A program made the position numbers and the translations under genes. The notes under the pieces were generated by a model that was not told the origin of the DNA, ran no database searches, and saw only the letters and a list, made by a program, of their open reading frames with translations. Below are positions 33,256-42,903 of a stretch of 64,000 nucleotides of DNA, piece by piece. Source of the DNA: an uncultured Bacteroidia bacterium (GTDB lineage: Bacteria > Bacteroidota > Bacteroidia > Bacteroidales > F082); the NCBI GenBank assembly GCA_902786745.1, contig CADADR010000011.1:24018-88017 (forward strand), read 5' to 3'. The stretch's first letter is position 1; every line of letters begins with the position of its first letter.

Positions 33256-35499
33256 ATGAAGCGTCTTCTTTTCATTATCCCCTTATTCATGTTTTGCGGT
33301 TGCCAAAAGCAGTTCCCCCAGCCGCAGTGGAACCTCACCCACACTGCTCCCGCCCAGATCTGGGAGGAGTGCTTCCCCCTAGGCAACGGCCACCTTGGCA
33401 TGATGCCCGACGGTGGGGTGGAGCAGGAGACCATCGTGCTGAACGACATCACTTTATGGAGCGGCGCACCGAGTGACGACAGTAATCCCTTGGCCTTGCA
33501 ATCGCTTCCGGAGATTCAACGCTTGTTGAAGGAAGGCAGGAACGACGAAGCCCAAAATCTGATGTACGAGACCTTTGTCTGCGGCGGAGAAGGTTCGGGC
33601 CACGGCCACGGCGCTAAAGTACCTTTTGGTTGCTACCAGACTTTGGGCAATATGACCATCGAATATCAATATCCAAATTCGGATTCCGTAATCAATTATA
33701 GGCGAACGCATTGCCTCAATGATGCCATCCATAAGGTTTCTTTCGATAAAGGCGATCAACATTTCGAACGAGAGTCTTTTATCTCCCGTGTGGATGATGT
33801 GGCAGTAATAAAAGTTAAGGTCCCTGAGCCTGTCGAATCAAAGGTCCCTGAGCCTGTCGAAGGGCCGACTATAAAAGTAAACCTCTCCCGTCCCGAAAAA
33901 GCCGAAGTTTTCACCTATGCTGACAGTGTTATTATGTTCGGTCAGCTGGACAGCAACGTAGAAGGCGTGGAAGGGATGCATTACTACGCCAAAGCACAAA
34001 CGGTCACCAAGGATAATGAAACAATAATCTATTTCTGTGCCGCCACCGATTTCATGTGCGATGACCCCGAAGTATATGTCAACGAGCATCTGCAAAAGGC
34101 CATCGCGAAAGGCTTTGATGCCGTGAAAAACGATCATCTGAAAGCCCATCATGAGCTGTTTGACCGCGTGGAGTTGGTGATTGGCGACCCAAAAGAAAAA
34201 CAAGACCTGACCTTGGAAGACCATTGGAAAGACTTCCTCGTCAATGACGACCCTTGGCTGCCTACCTGTTATTTCCATTACGGGCGTTACCTACTCATCA
34301 GCTCCACCCGCGAGGATTTGTTGCCACCCAACCTGCAAGGACTGTGGGCTAACACCATCCAAACCCCATGGAACGGCGACTACCACCTGAATATCAATGT
34401 GGAGATGAACCACTGGCCCTGTGAGGTGTGCAACCTCTCGGAACTGCACCTGCCATTAATTCACTTTGCCGAAGGGCTGATGCCGTCAGGACAAAAGACA
34501 GCGCAGTCGTTCTACGGTGCCCGAGGCTGGACCGCTCATGTGGTCTGCAACCCATGGGGCTTTACTGCCCCCGGCGAGCATCCATCGTGGGGTGCTACCA
34601 ACACGGGCGGAGCCTGGCTGGCCTTGCACGCATGGCAGCATTTTGAGTTCACGCAAGACACTGCATTCTTGAAAGAAGCCTATCCATTAATGAAAGAGGC
34701 GGCACGGTTTTTCCTCGATGCGATGATAGAGGAGCCCGAGCACGGCTGGCTGGTCACCGCCCCGACCACCTCGCCCGAAAATGCCTTTTACCTCAACGAT
34801 AGCACACCCGTCAGTGTGTGCATGGGCAGCTCGATGGATGTACAGATTGTCAGCGAGCTGTACGATGCGGTTTGTCAGTCGGCAGACGTCTTGGGCATCG
34901 ATGAGGCTTTTTCCGACAGTCTCCGCGACGCCAAATCCCATTTTCCACCCATGCAGGTCAGCGAGCAGGGCTATTTGCAGGAATGGCTGAAAGACTACAA
35001 GGAAGTGGAACCGCAGCACCGCCATGTGTCGCATCTCTTTGGCTTGTATCCTGGCACGATGCTAACGCAGTCCAAAACGCCAGAGTTAATGGATGCCTGC
35101 CGCGAAACCTTGCGTCGCCGTGGCGATGAAGGCACAGGCTGGTCAAGAGCATGGAAGATCTGCTTCTGGGCACGCCTTCATGATGGCGATCATGCCTATC
35201 AGCTTTTGAGGAACCTGCTCGAACCAGCAGTCCATCTTGACGGAAGCCATTCAGCAGGCACCTATCCCAACCTCTTCTGCGCCCATCCGCCTTTCCAGAT
35301 CGACGGCAACTTCGGCGGCACGGCCGGCATAGCTGAGATGCTTTTGCAGAGCCATGATGGCGAAATCGAATTGCTTCCAGCCCTGCCATCGGTATGGAGG
35401 GACGGCCATTTCAAAGGACTTTGCGCCCGTGGTGGCAAGGTGGTTGAATGCACTTGGAAAGATGGGAAAGTCACGCATTATGCTGTGACTTCGCGGTGA
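33256..35499 (+). CDS. alpha-L-fucosidase, family GH95
   Basis: About 747 residues from the ATG at 33256 (an in-frame TTG at 33244 is less likely). Lipoprotein signal with lipobox MFCGC. GH95 hallmarks: [15 protein letters not shown] near the N-terminus, [30 protein letters not shown] in the catalytic (alpha/alpha)6 barrel, [24 protein letters not shown] and [19 protein letters not shown]. The family inverts alpha-1,2-fucosyl linkages of mucin and milk glycans. Together with GH89 at 10.5 kb this suggests host-glycan foraging. Two tandem TTCGACAGG-type repeats sit in the N-terminal beta-domain ([17 protein letters not shown]). Its last 29 bases overlap the convergent MATE gene. Confidence 0.94.
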   Translation: MKRLLFIIPLFMFCGCQKQFPQPQWNLTHTAPAQIWEECFPLGNGHLGMMPDGGVEQETIVLNDITLWSGAPSDDSNPLALQSLPEIQRLLKEGRNDEAQNLMYETFVCGGEGSGHGHGAKVPFGCYQTLGNMTIEYQYPNSDSVINYRRTHCLNDAIHKVSFDKGDQHFERESFISRVDDVAVIKVKVPEPVESKVPEPVEGPTIKVNLSRPEKAEVFTYADSVIMFGQLDSNVEGVEGMHYYAKAQTVTKDNETIIYFCAATDFMCDDPEVYVNEHLQKAIAKGFDAVKNDHLKAHHELFDRVELVIGDPKEKQDLTLEDHWKDFLVNDDPWLPTCYFHYGRYLLISSTREDLLPPNLQGLWANTIQTPWNGDYHLNINVEMNHWPCEVCNLSELHLPLIHFAEGLMPSGQKTAQSFYGARGWTAHVVCNPWGFTAPGEHPSWGATNTGGAWLALHAWQHFEFTQDTAFLKEAYPLMKEAARFFLDAMIEEPEHGWLVTAPTTSPENAFYLNDSTPVSVCMGSSMDVQIVSELYDAVCQSADVLGIDEAFSDSLRDAKSHFPPMQVSEQGYLQEWLKDYKEVEPQHRHVSHLFGLYPGTMLTQSKTPELMDACRETLRRRGDEGTGWSRAWKICFWARLHDGDHAYQLLRNLLEPAVHLDGSHSAGTYPNLFCAHPPFQIDGNFGGTAGIAEMLLQSHDGEIELLPALPSVWRDGHFKGLCARGGKVVECTWKDGKVTHYAVTSR
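33819..33866 (+). repeat. tandem in-frame copies of the TTCGACAGG element (reverse orientation)
   Basis: GGTCCCTGAGCCTGTCGAA occurs twice, 24 bases apart, encoding VPEPVESK and VPEPVEGP. This is the reverse complement of the copies at 22569, 27430 and 30116, so the element is read in the other direction but stays open. Confidence 0.8.
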
Positions 35500-36862
35500 G
35501 CACTCTGTAGATCCAAATAGCAAACGGCAACGAGGTCAAGAAGGTGCAGATGTCGGCGACGGCTTGTGCGGCTTCGAGACCTGTGATGCCCCAAAGCCAT
35601 GACATGATGAAGACCGCGGGCAGGAAATACAAGCCCTGACGGCACATCGAGAGCAAGGTGGCCTGCCAGGTGTAACCTATGTTTTGGAACAGCATGTTGG
35701 TCGCAGTGCACATGCCCATCAGCGGGAAGGCGACGCACTGCCAACGCAAGGCCTGACTGCCCACGCGGATGAGCTCGGGGTCTTCGCCACGGAACCAAGA
35801 GATGATGTCGGGAGCGAAGATATAGACGACGGTCCCTAGGACTATCAGAAATGCCGTTGTGATTGTAATGCAAAACATATAGCTCTCCTTGACACGCGCA
35901 TAGAGTTTGGCGCCGTAGTTATAGCCGCACACGGGTTGGAAGCCTTGCCCAAACCCGATGACGATGGCAAAGCAGAACAATGTGATGCGCGAAACAATGG
36001 TAAAAGCCGCCACCGTGGAGGCTTCGTTGCCAGGCAAGGCATAATGCACCGCCATGCGGTTGAGGCTGATGGTGGCCACCACCGACAAGGCTTGTCGCGC
36101 CAATGAAGGCAAACCGCCACGCGTGATTTCCTTGTAATAGTATAAGGTAGGAGAGAAGTTCTTCGGTTTGATATGCACATTGCCAGGTCGCGAAGTGCCC
36201 CAAAGCAACACACACCAGCCGAAGCATTGGCTCACCGCTGTGGCCAACGAAGCCCCGCTGACCCCCATGTCAAGCACGAAGATGAAGATGGGGTCGAGGA
36301 TGATGTTGAGGATGGCACCTGAGGCGATGCCAATCATGCCGAAACGGGCGTTGCCTTGCAGTCGCAACTGGTTGTTGAGCGTCAGCGACGACATCATGAA
36401 AGGTGTGGCAAGCAGGATGAACCGCAGGTAGTCGTTGGCATAGGGAAGGATGCTCTCGGTGGCGCCCATGGCTCGCGACAAGGGTGAGATGAAGATCATG
36501 CAAATGAGGCCTGCAATGGCACCCAAAATCAAGGGGGAGAAGAATCCCGTGGCAGCCATACGCCCTGCGTTCTGTCCCTGTTTGGCACCCAAGGCACGCG
36601 AAATGTAATTGCCCGAGCCATGCCCAAAGAAGAACCCGCAGGCATTGATGAAGGCCATATAGGCAAAGGAGACGCCCACACCTGCCACTGCCTCGGTGCT
36701 CAAATGACCCACATAAAACGAGTCCACCATATTGTAAATGGTGGTCACGAGCATGCTGATGATGGTCGGCACGGCCATCTTGAGGATCAGCCGCCTGACG
36801 GGCTGTTCCGTCATCATCTTATACCGCTCGTTGATCTTCCGCTCGTCGTTGATGTTGGACAT
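35471..36862 (-). CDS. MATE-family multidrug/solute efflux protein
   Basis: About 463 residues with 12 hydrophobic segments in two homologous halves, the MATE plan. Signatures include [28 protein letters not shown] in TM1 and [16 protein letters not shown]. The domain-repeat counterpart is [17 protein letters not shown]. It exports cationic compounds in exchange for Na+ or H+ through the inner membrane. The start at 36862 is preferred over 36883 because the promoter at 36881-36888 overlaps the latter. It overlaps the GH95 gene tail to tail by 29 bases. Substrate cannot be told. Confidence 0.9.
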   Translation of the reverse strand: MSNINDERKINERYKMMTEQPVRRLILKMAVPTIISMLVTTIYNMVDSFYVGHLSTEAVAGVGVSFAYMAFINACGFFFGHGSGNYISRALGAKQGQNAGRMAATGFFSPLILGAIAGLICMIFISPLSRAMGATESILPYANDYLRFILLATPFMMSSLTLNNQLRLQGNARFGMIGIASGAILNIILDPIFIFVLDMGVSGASLATAVSQCFGWCVLLWGTSRPGNVHIKPKNFSPTLYYYKEITRGGLPSLARQALSVVATISLNRMAVHYALPGNEASTVAAFTIVSRITLFCFAIVIGFGQGFQPVCGYNYGAKLYARVKESYMFCITITTAFLIVLGTVVYIFAPDIISWFRGEDPELIRVGSQALRWQCVAFPLMGMCTATNMLFQNIGYTWQATLLSMCRQGLYFLPAVFIMSWLWGITGLEAAQAVADICTFLTSLPFAIWIYRVLTAKSQHNA

Positions 36863-36880
36863 AATGATTGAATTCGAGCG

Positions 36881-36888
36881 CAAAGATA
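36881..36888 (-). promoter_or_regulatory. -7 promoter element (TATCTTTG) of MATE gene
   Basis: TATCTTTG on the minus strand 19 bases before the MATE start. Confidence 0.65.
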
Positions 36889-36945
36889 AGCCCTTTTTGT
36901 GTCACTTTGTCACCCCGACTGACAAAACCCTGCCATTTTCCACTT

Positions 36946-36961
36946 TGGCACGAATTATGAC
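36946..36961 (+). promoter_or_regulatory. -24/-12-like promoter upstream of groES
   Basis: TGGCAC-GAATT-ATGAC: the TGGCAC half and the 12-base spacing between conserved G residues fit a sigma-54-type promoter, though the -12 half reads TGAC instead of TTGC. No TAnnTTTG is seen upstream of groES. A parallel TGGCAT-AAAGA-TTGAC lies upstream of dnaK (61970-61985). Confidence 0.45.
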
Positions 36962-36980
36962 AAACAAACGCCGTCTGTAC

Positions 36981-37002
36981 GGGCGACCCTGCGTGGTCGC
37001 CC
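36981..37002 (+). repeat. GGGCGACC/GGTCGCCC hairpin in the groES leader
   Basis: Perfect 8-bp stem GGGCGACC-CTGCGT-GGTCGCCC with no T run, 38 bases before the groES start. Either a dispersed palindromic repeat or a 5'-leader structure. Confidence 0.55.
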
Positions 37003-37040
37003 TCAAAAACGACAAAACAATCATTAAAACATTACATATT

Positions 37041-37319
37041 ATGGCAAAATTAGCAATCAAACCTCTGGCCGACCGCGTGGTCATCGAGCCCGCAGCAGCC
37101 GAACAGAAAACCGCTAGCGGTATCATCATCCCCGACACCGCCAAAGAGAAACCCCAACAAGGTAAAGTAGTCGCCGTAGGTCCCGGCACCAAGGACAACG
37201 CCATGACCCTGAAGGTCGGCGATAATGTCATCTATGGCAAATACGCTGGCACCGAGTTCCACCTCGACGGCAAGGATTATATGATCATGCGTGAATCTGA
37301 TGTCATTGCTATCATCTAA
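37041..37319 (+). CDS. groES: co-chaperonin GroES
   Basis: 92 residues, the standard GroES length. It caps the GroEL ring for ATP-dependent folding in the cytoplasm. It shows [11 protein letters not shown] at the start, the mobile loop [12 protein letters not shown] that docks on GroEL, the VVAVGPGT roof-loop region and [16 protein letters not shown] longer in-frame extension upstream is not used, because it crosses the promoter and hairpin region and the ATG at 37041 begins the conserved [14 protein letters not shown]. It is followed by groEL after 83 bases, with a 28-bp palindrome between. Confidence 0.96.
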   Translation: MAKLAIKPLADRVVIEPAAAEQKTASGIIIPDTAKEKPQQGKVVAVGPGTKDNAMTLKVGDNVIYGKYAGTEFHLDGKDYMIMRESDVIAII

Positions 37320-37325
37320 TCTATT

Positions 37326-37353
37326 GTAAAGACGTAGCGCGCTACGTCTCTAC
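37326..37353 (+). repeat. 28-bp palindrome between groES and groEL
   Basis: GTAAAGACG-TAGCGCGCTA-CGTCTCTAC: same length and nearly the same arms as the coding copies at 20547, 22631 and 25822. The centre is a perfect palindrome. No T run follows, so it is not a normal terminator, but as a hairpin in the groES-groEL mRNA it could affect relative expression or stability. Confidence 0.8.
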
Positions 37354-37402
37354 AAAGTAACAATTCAACACTTCAACAGTCAACAAATAAACAACAAATA
37401 TC

Positions 37403-39037
37403 ATGGCAAAAGACATTCTTTTCAATATTGAATCACGCGACGGCCTGAAGAAAGGCGTCGACGCATTGTCAAACGCAGTGAAGGTGACCCTCGGCCCCAA
37501 AGGCCGTAACGTGGTCATCGAAAAGTCGTATGGCGCTCCCCAAATCACCAAGGACGGTGTGACGGTCGCCAAGGAAATCGAACTCATCGACCCCGTTGAG
37601 AACATGGGCGCCCAGTTGGTGAAGGAGGTCGCTTCCAAGACTAACGACCTCGCTGGTGATGGTACCACCACCGCCACCGTTCTCGCCCAGAGCATCGTGG
37701 CTACGGGCCTGAAGAACGTCACCGCCGGTGCCAACCCGCTCGACCTGAAGCGCGGTATCGACAAGGCTGTTGCCGCTGTGGTCGCTTCGCTGAAGAAGAT
37801 GTCAGTGAAGGTCGATGGCGACAACGAGAAGATCAAGCAAGTAGCTACTATCTCTGCCAACAACGACAGCGAAATCGGTGGCCTCATCGCCGAGGCTATG
37901 GGCAAGGTGAAGCAAGAAGGCGTCATCACCGTTGAGGATGCCAAGGGCATCAACACCTACGTCGATGTCGTCGAAGGTATGCAGTTCGACCGTGGCTATA
38001 TTTCGCCTTACTTCGTGACCAACACCGAGAAGATGGAAGCCGTCTACGAGAATCCTTACATCCTCATCTACGACAAGAAGATCTCCGTGATGAAGGACTT
38101 GCTGCCCGTGCTCGAAAAGACTTTGCAAACGGGTCGTGCCCTCATCATCATCGCTGAGGACATCGATGGCGAAGCTTTGGCTACCTTGGTGGTCAACCGT
38201 CTGCGTGGCTCGCTGAAAGTCGCTGCCGTCAAGGCTCCTGGCTTCGGTGACCGTAGAAAAGAGATGCTGGAAGACATCGCCATCCTGACTGGTGGCACCG
38301 TCATCAGCGAAGAGAAGGGCTACAAGCTTGAGGATGCCAACCTGCAAATGCTGGGTCAGGCCGACAAGGTCAGTATCAACAAGGACAACACCACCATCGT
38401 GAACGGTCACGGTGCCAAGAAGGACATCGAGGCCCGCACTGCCCAGATCAAGGCCCAAATCAAGACCACCACGAGCGACTACGACCGCGAGAAACTGCAA
38501 GAACGCTTGGCCAAGTTGGCCGGTGGCGTGGCAGTCATCTATGTGGGTGCCGCTTCCGAGGTTGAGATGAAGGAAAAGAAAGACCGCGTCGAGGACGCTT
38601 TGAACGCCACCCGCGCTGCCATCGAAGAGGGTATCATCCCTGGCGGCGGTGTCGGTTTCATCCGTGCCATCAAGGCCATCGAAAAGATGAAAGGCGACAA
38701 CGAGGACGAGACCACGGGTATCGCCATCATCAAGCGCGCCTTGGAAGAGCCGCTGCGCCAGATCGTTGAGAACGCCGGCCTCGAAGGCTCGGTCGTCGTC
38801 AACAAGGTGAAGGAAGGCAAGAACGACTTCGGCTTCAACGCCCGCACCGAGGTGTATGAGAACCTCCTGCAGACGGGTGTCATTGACCCCGTCAAGGTGT
38901 CGAGAGTCGCCTTGGAGAATGCCGCTTCTATCGCTGGCATGCTGCTGACCACCGAGTGCGTCATCAGCAACCACAAGGAGCCTACACCTCCCACACCTCC
39001 GATGCCCATGGGCGGCGGAATGGACGGCATGATGTAA
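37403..39037 (+). CDS. groEL: chaperonin GroEL
   Basis: 544 residues, normal length, ending with a Gly/Met tail (MGGGMDGMM) preceded by an unusual Pro/Thr run ([10 protein letters not shown]). ATP-binding [11 protein letters not shown] at about 86-96 and the AAVEEGIVPGGG-type motif ([16 protein letters not shown]) are seen. Forms the 14-mer folding chamber with GroES. Strong codon bias (few rare codons) fits high expression. Same transcript as groES, ended by the terminator at 39057-39090. Confidence 0.97.
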   Translation: MAKDILFNIESRDGLKKGVDALSNAVKVTLGPKGRNVVIEKSYGAPQITKDGVTVAKEIELIDPVENMGAQLVKEVASKTNDLAGDGTTTATVLAQSIVATGLKNVTAGANPLDLKRGIDKAVAAVVASLKKMSVKVDGDNEKIKQVATISANNDSEIGGLIAEAMGKVKQEGVITVEDAKGINTYVDVVEGMQFDRGYISPYFVTNTEKMEAVYENPYILIYDKKISVMKDLLPVLEKTLQTGRALIIIAEDIDGEALATLVVNRLRGSLKVAAVKAPGFGDRRKEMLEDIAILTGGTVISEEKGYKLEDANLQMLGQADKVSINKDNTTIVNGHGAKKDIEARTAQIKAQIKTTTSDYDREKLQERLAKLAGGVAVIYVGAASEVEMKEKKDRVEDALNATRAAIEEGIIPGGGVGFIRAIKAIEKMKGDNEDETTGIAIIKRALEEPLRQIVENAGLEGSVVVNKVKEGKNDFGFNARTEVYENLLQTGVIDPVKVSRVALENAASIAGMLLTTECVISNHKEPTPPTPPMPMGGGMDGMM

Positions 39038-39056
39038 TCATTAATTGATAACGAGC

Positions 39057-39090
39057 AAAAGGCTGACTGCGAGAGCGGTCGGCCTTTTTT
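39057..39090 (+). terminator. intrinsic terminator after groEL
   Basis: AAAAGGCTGACTGC-GAGA-GCGGTCGGCCTTTTTT: stem with G-T pairs, then a T run, 20 bases after the groEL stop. Confidence 0.8.
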
Positions 39091-39112
39091 CGTGTATGTC
39101 GCAATTTTTTCC

Positions 39113-39120
39113 TATTTTTG
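39113..39120 (+). promoter_or_regulatory. -7 promoter element (TATTTTTG)
   Basis: TATTTTTG 30 bases upstream of the ATG at 39151, ruling out the longer start at 39118. Confidence 0.65.
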
Positions 39121-39150
39121 CAGGTTATTAATGACCTATCACATCGCAAA

Positions 39151-40086
39151 ATGTCAGAAACACCACAAGATAAGAAGCCTAGAAAGATCAGTCTCCGCAA
39201 TGTTTCCTACAAGAAGCTGAACCGGACATACGACTTTCTCATGTCGCGCGACGACACGGGACGTCCAATGCTTAATTTCAAGCTGAACCTCCTCAATCTG
39301 ATCCTTGTCATCATCGGCATAGCCCTCCTGCTTATCATCATCACCACTTTTATCATCGCCTTCACGCCACTGCGCGAATACATTCCTGGCTACACCGACA
39401 CCAACCTCAACCGCGAGGTGTACGAACTCAATCTCCGTGCCGACTCGCTTGAGAAGGAGATGCATAAAAAGGATGTCTATTTCGATAACCTCAGGAAAAT
39501 TGTCGAAGGCTACGACTTCGCTGCCGACAGCGCCTTGGCTTCGCTCAGTATTTACGAGCCCTTGCCGAAGGGCGTCACCGACACCATCACGCTGAAGAAA
39601 TCGAAGCAAGACAGTATACTGCGCGCCGAATACGAAGCGCAAAGCCAATACAATCTCTTTGGCTCCGACTATCTGCCACCCACCAAACCGAGTTCATTGG
39701 TGAAGAACTTCTTCGTCCCGCTCAACGGCAGCATCATCAACGCATTCAATCCCGACAACGGGCATTTTGGCGTCGACATTGCTTCCGAGGGTGACCAAAT
39801 CATCAATGCGGCCTACGACGGCACCGTGGTCTTTTCCTCGTGGAGTATCAACCATGGCTATTGCATAGGTATTCAGCATGCCGATAGCTATTTCTCTGTG
39901 TATAAGCACAATGCCACCTTGCTGAAGAAAGAAGGCGACTACGTCAAGGCAGGGGAGGCCATCGCCATCCTAGGCGAGTCGGGCGACTCGAAACAGGTCG
40001 AGCATCTGCATTTCGAGTTGTGGCACAACGGCATCGCCGTCAACCCCGTGGATTATATGACACTTAACAATGCGGCAGATAACTAA
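39151..40086 (+). CDS. inner-membrane M23 metallopeptidase (LytM-type)
   Basis: 311 residues. A cytoplasmic N-terminus (about 50 residues) is followed by one TM segment (LNLILVIIGIALLLIIITTFII, about 48-70), a coiled-coil stretch (VYELNLRADSLEKEMHKK) and a C-terminal M23 domain. Zinc-ligand motifs are complete: GHFGVDI (first His and Asp) and HLHFELW. The domain acts in the periplasm on peptide cross-links of peptidoglycan, or as a regulator of amidases when combined with coiled coils. It lies between groEL and rseP but has its own promoter, as does rseP. Confidence 0.88.
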   Translation: MSETPQDKKPRKISLRNVSYKKLNRTYDFLMSRDDTGRPMLNFKLNLLNLILVIIGIALLLIIITTFIIAFTPLREYIPGYTDTNLNREVYELNLRADSLEKEMHKKDVYFDNLRKIVEGYDFAADSALASLSIYEPLPKGVTDTITLKKSKQDSILRAEYEAQSQYNLFGSDYLPPTKPSSLVKNFFVPLNGSIINAFNPDNGHFGVDIASEGDQIINAAYDGTVVFSSWSINHGYCIGIQHADSYFSVYKHNATLLKKEGDYVKAGEAIAILGESGDSKQVEHLHFELWHNGIAVNPVDYMTLNNAADN

Positions 40087-40093
40087 AAATCCG

Positions 40094-40101
40094 TATCTTT
40101 G
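40094..40101 (+). promoter_or_regulatory. rseP -7 promoter element (TATCTTTG)
   Basis: TATCTTTG 34 bases upstream of the rseP start. Confidence 0.65.
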
Positions 40102-40134
40102 CACACTTTTTCACCTATCAAATAACAACGGAAA

Positions 40135-41613
40135 ATGACTATATTAATAAAGGTACTCCAGTTTTTCCTTTCCCTTTCCATTTTGATTTTTGTCCATGAG
40201 TTGGGCCATTTTCTTGCCGCCAAGGCTTTCAAGACCCGTGTCGAGAAGTTCTATCTCTTCTTCGACTGGGGTTTCTCCCTCTTCCGTTGCAAGAAGGTGA
40301 ACGGCAAGTGGCGCTTCAAGTTCTTCTCGAAGAATGTCCCCGAGAAGTACACGGTCACTGAATATCGTGATGCGGCAGGAAAGAAACAGAAGAATTACGA
40401 GCCCATCGACCTCAACACCTTGCCCGAGGACGACTGGCGTCGCAGCGACGATACGGAATACGGCATAGGCTGGTTCCCGCTTGGTGGCTACAACAAAATC
40501 GCAGGCATGATCGACGAGTCGATGGACAAGTCGCAGATGCAGCAGCCTCCGAAGGAATGGGAGTTCCGTAGCAAACCTGCATGGCAGCGCTTCATCATCA
40601 TGGTGGCGGGTGTGTTTATGAATGTGGTGCTGGCTGTCGCCATCTATATCGGTCTGTTAGCCAAGGAAGGCGAGCAGTACCTGCCTACCGCCGAGGTCAA
40701 CAAGTATGGCATCTCCGTTGATAGTCTTGGCTACGAGCTGGGTTTCCGCGACGGCGACAAGATTCTGGCCATCGACGGCGAATACATCGAGAAGTTCCAG
40801 GACATTCCCATGCAGATCATCCTCGATAAGGCTAAGACCGTCGAGGTGGAACGCAATGGCAAAGACACGGTGATCAACCTTCCTGAGGACGCCGTCACCA
40901 AGCTGCTGGGCTCGCAAGACCCCAACTTCATCACCTACCGCACGCCCTTCGTCGTGGCCGATGTGGTGGCCAACTCTGTCGCCCAAGCCGGTGGCTTGCA
41001 GAGTGGCGACGTCATTATCGGCATTAATGATATCGAAACCCTTTATTATCAGGACTTTGTCAAGAATATCAAACGTTTTAAGAACCAAGATATCAATGTC
41101 ATCGTGTTGCGCGATACCGACACGCTTGCCCTGCCCATGCACCTCACCGAGGAAGCTGTGATAGGAGCCTATTGCAAGACCTACCTCACCGATTATTACG
41201 AGTTGGAGACCAAGGAATACAGCTTCTTCCAGGCCATCCCCGCTGGTTTCAAAAAGACCTTCAGCGAGTTGAGCGATTATTGGAAGCAGGTCAAGCTCAT
41301 CTTCACGCCTAAGACCAAGGCCTACGAGAGTGTAGGTGGCTTCATCTCCATCGGCAAGATCTTCCCCGACCAATGGATCTGGAGCATCTTCTGGCGTATG
41401 ACGGCCTTCCTGTCCGTTGCCCTCGCCGTAATGAACATCTTGCCCATCCCCGCTTTGGATGGTGGACATATCCTCTTCCTGCTCTACGAGATCATCACGC
41501 GCCGCAAACCCAGCGACAAGTTTATGGAAGTGGCTGAGACGGTGGGCCTTATTCTGGTTTTAGGCTTGGTCATCCTGGCCAATGGCAACGATATCATCAG
41601 GTTGTTTAGGTAA
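40135..41613 (+). CDS. rseP: RIP metalloprotease RseP (site-2 protease)
   Basis: 492 residues. Intramembrane zinc protease with HELGH at 21-25 in the first TM helix and the third zinc ligand in NILPIPALDGGHIL near the C-terminus. A PDZ domain (about 200-330; GYELGFRDGDKILAIDGE and ANSVAQAGGLQSGDVIIGIND) lies between. The family releases anti-sigma factors or cleaves signal peptides within the membrane. The length (492 versus about 450 for E. coli RseP) reflects a longer N-terminal cytoplasmic insert (EYRDAAGKKQKNYEPID), usual in Bacteroidota. No dxr is adjacent, unlike in many phyla. Confidence 0.93.
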   Translation: MTILIKVLQFFLSLSILIFVHELGHFLAAKAFKTRVEKFYLFFDWGFSLFRCKKVNGKWRFKFFSKNVPEKYTVTEYRDAAGKKQKNYEPIDLNTLPEDDWRRSDDTEYGIGWFPLGGYNKIAGMIDESMDKSQMQQPPKEWEFRSKPAWQRFIIMVAGVFMNVVLAVAIYIGLLAKEGEQYLPTAEVNKYGISVDSLGYELGFRDGDKILAIDGEYIEKFQDIPMQIILDKAKTVEVERNGKDTVINLPEDAVTKLLGSQDPNFITYRTPFVVADVVANSVAQAGGLQSGDVIIGINDIETLYYQDFVKNIKRFKNQDINVIVLRDTDTLALPMHLTEEAVIGAYCKTYLTDYYELETKEYSFFQAIPAGFKKTFSELSDYWKQVKLIFTPKTKAYESVGGFISIGKIFPDQWIWSIFWRMTAFLSVALAVMNILPIPALDGGHILFLLYEIITRRKPSDKFMEVAETVGLILVLGLVILANGNDIIRLFR

Positions 41614-41711
41614 AAAATATTTTACTGAAAAACAGAAGTTTAACTGAAAGAGATAAAAATTAATTTGCTGAGATAAATACTATTTTCGTAAATTCGCGGT
41701 TTCAATCATAA

Positions 41712-41719
41712 TAGTTTTG
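41712..41719 (+). promoter_or_regulatory. -7 promoter element (TAGTTTTG) of T9SS porP-like gene
   Basis: TAGTTTTG only 12 bases before the ATG at 41732, which would leave a near-leaderless transcript. A weaker TACTATTTTCG lies about 30 bases upstream as an alternative. Confidence 0.45.
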
Positions 41720-41731
41720 CCCGATTTGAAG

Positions 41732-42694
41732 ATGAAAATCACACATATAGCCCTTATCCTTGTCATGATGTTGGCTTCCGTTTCCGTCACGAAAGCCCAA
41801 CAGGCGCCCATCTTCACTAACTATACCAATTCCTATGCTTACGCCAATGCAGGTTTTGCGGGTATGAGCGAAGGCGTCAATGTTTTGGGCCTTTATCGTC
41901 AGCAATGGGCTGGTTTTGTCGATAATGACGGCAACGAGATTGCCCCTGAGACTTTCCTCTTGACGGGAGACATGCCATTCACTAAGTTGCACGGCGGTCT
42001 CTCTTTTTCTGTCATGAAAGACCATCTGGGTTTTGAGGATAATATCAACGTGGGCTTGGGTTATTCCTATCATTTGGATCTTGGTGGCTCGTCACTGGGT
42101 ATCGGTTTGGCAGGTACCTTGCTCAACCGCACGGTCGACTTCTCGCAGTTGCATCCCAACCAAGAGACTGACCCCATCCTCAATGGTTTGGGAGAAGAAA
42201 GTGACATGCTCTTCGACTTCAACGTGGGTCTTTTCTGGCAGATACCCGAGTCGTTCTATCTGGGCTTTTCTGTCGTCAACGTGCTTGAAAGCATGGGCAA
42301 AGCCCTTAACGACAACGCTGAGAGCAGTGCCAGTTTCACCACCGACCGTACCTTCTATGTCTTGGCGGGCTATCCTTTCCAGTTTGAGGACATCCCTTAC
42401 CTTACTTTCGTTCCTTCGGTCAGCGTGATGAGCGACCTCGCTTCGACACAGTTCAACGCCAGCGCGCGTGTCATCTATAACAACGTGTTCTCTTTGGGTG
42501 TCAACTACCGCTTCCAGGAATCGGTTGCCCTTATGGCGGGCATCACCATCAAAGACCTCACGGTGGCTTATTCATACGATATTAATACGATGGGTCTGGG
42601 GCTGCCGGGCTCTCACGAAATAGGATTGAGTTATTGCTTCAAGTTGGATCTCGATAGGACCCCGAAGGACTATCGAAGCGTGCGATATCTGTAG
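41732..42694 (+). CDS. PorP/SprF family type IX secretion outer-membrane protein
   Basis: About 320 residues. Signal peptide ends VTKAQ; then the family pattern QAPIFTNYTNSYAYANAGFAGMSEGVNVLGLYRQQWAGF, with repeated beta-strand segments and a closing GLSYCFKLDL. PorP/SprF proteins are outer-membrane barrels tied to the T9SS that hold cell-surface adhesins or cargo (as with PorE/SprB). It precedes gldK-gldL-gldM-gldN in the canonical order sprF/porP-gldKLMN, which makes the assignment firm at family level. I do not decide between porP and sprF. The TTG start at 41717 is not used. Confidence 0.9.
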   Translation: MKITHIALILVMMLASVSVTKAQQAPIFTNYTNSYAYANAGFAGMSEGVNVLGLYRQQWAGFVDNDGNEIAPETFLLTGDMPFTKLHGGLSFSVMKDHLGFEDNINVGLGYSYHLDLGGSSLGIGLAGTLLNRTVDFSQLHPNQETDPILNGLGEESDMLFDFNVGLFWQIPESFYLGFSVVNVLESMGKALNDNAESSASFTTDRTFYVLAGYPFQFEDIPYLTFVPSVSVMSDLASTQFNASARVIYNNVFSLGVNYRFQESVALMAGITIKDLTVAYSYDINTMGLGLPGSHEIGLSYCFKLDLDRTPKDYRSVRYL

Positions 42695-42801
42695 TGTTTT
42701 GAGGCAAAATCGCTGTTGGATTTGAGTGATTGATTAGTGGATTTGATGGACGAAATTGGAAAAAAGTTGAAAAAAATAAAGAGGCCAAACATAATATTTT
42801 C

Positions 42802-42809
42802 TATTTTTG
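42802..42809 (+). promoter_or_regulatory. -7 promoter element (TATTTTTG) before gldK
   Basis: TATTTTTG 95 bases upstream of gldK. The rest of the 209-base gap between porP and gldK has no gene, so gldKLMN may have a separate promoter from porP. Confidence 0.55.
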
Positions 42810-42903
42810 GCGGTTTTTAAGAGGAGATTGTCGCCCGAAATGGCAGCTTCTCGATGAGTTCAGATAAAAGAAATAAAATAGTAATCATATCATTGTCAAT
42901 AAG

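Noticed and set aside
37802..38974. 390-codon open frame opposite groEL
   Set aside because: groEL is unmistakable and its strong codon bias leaves the reverse frame open. The predicted protein has no recognisable features.
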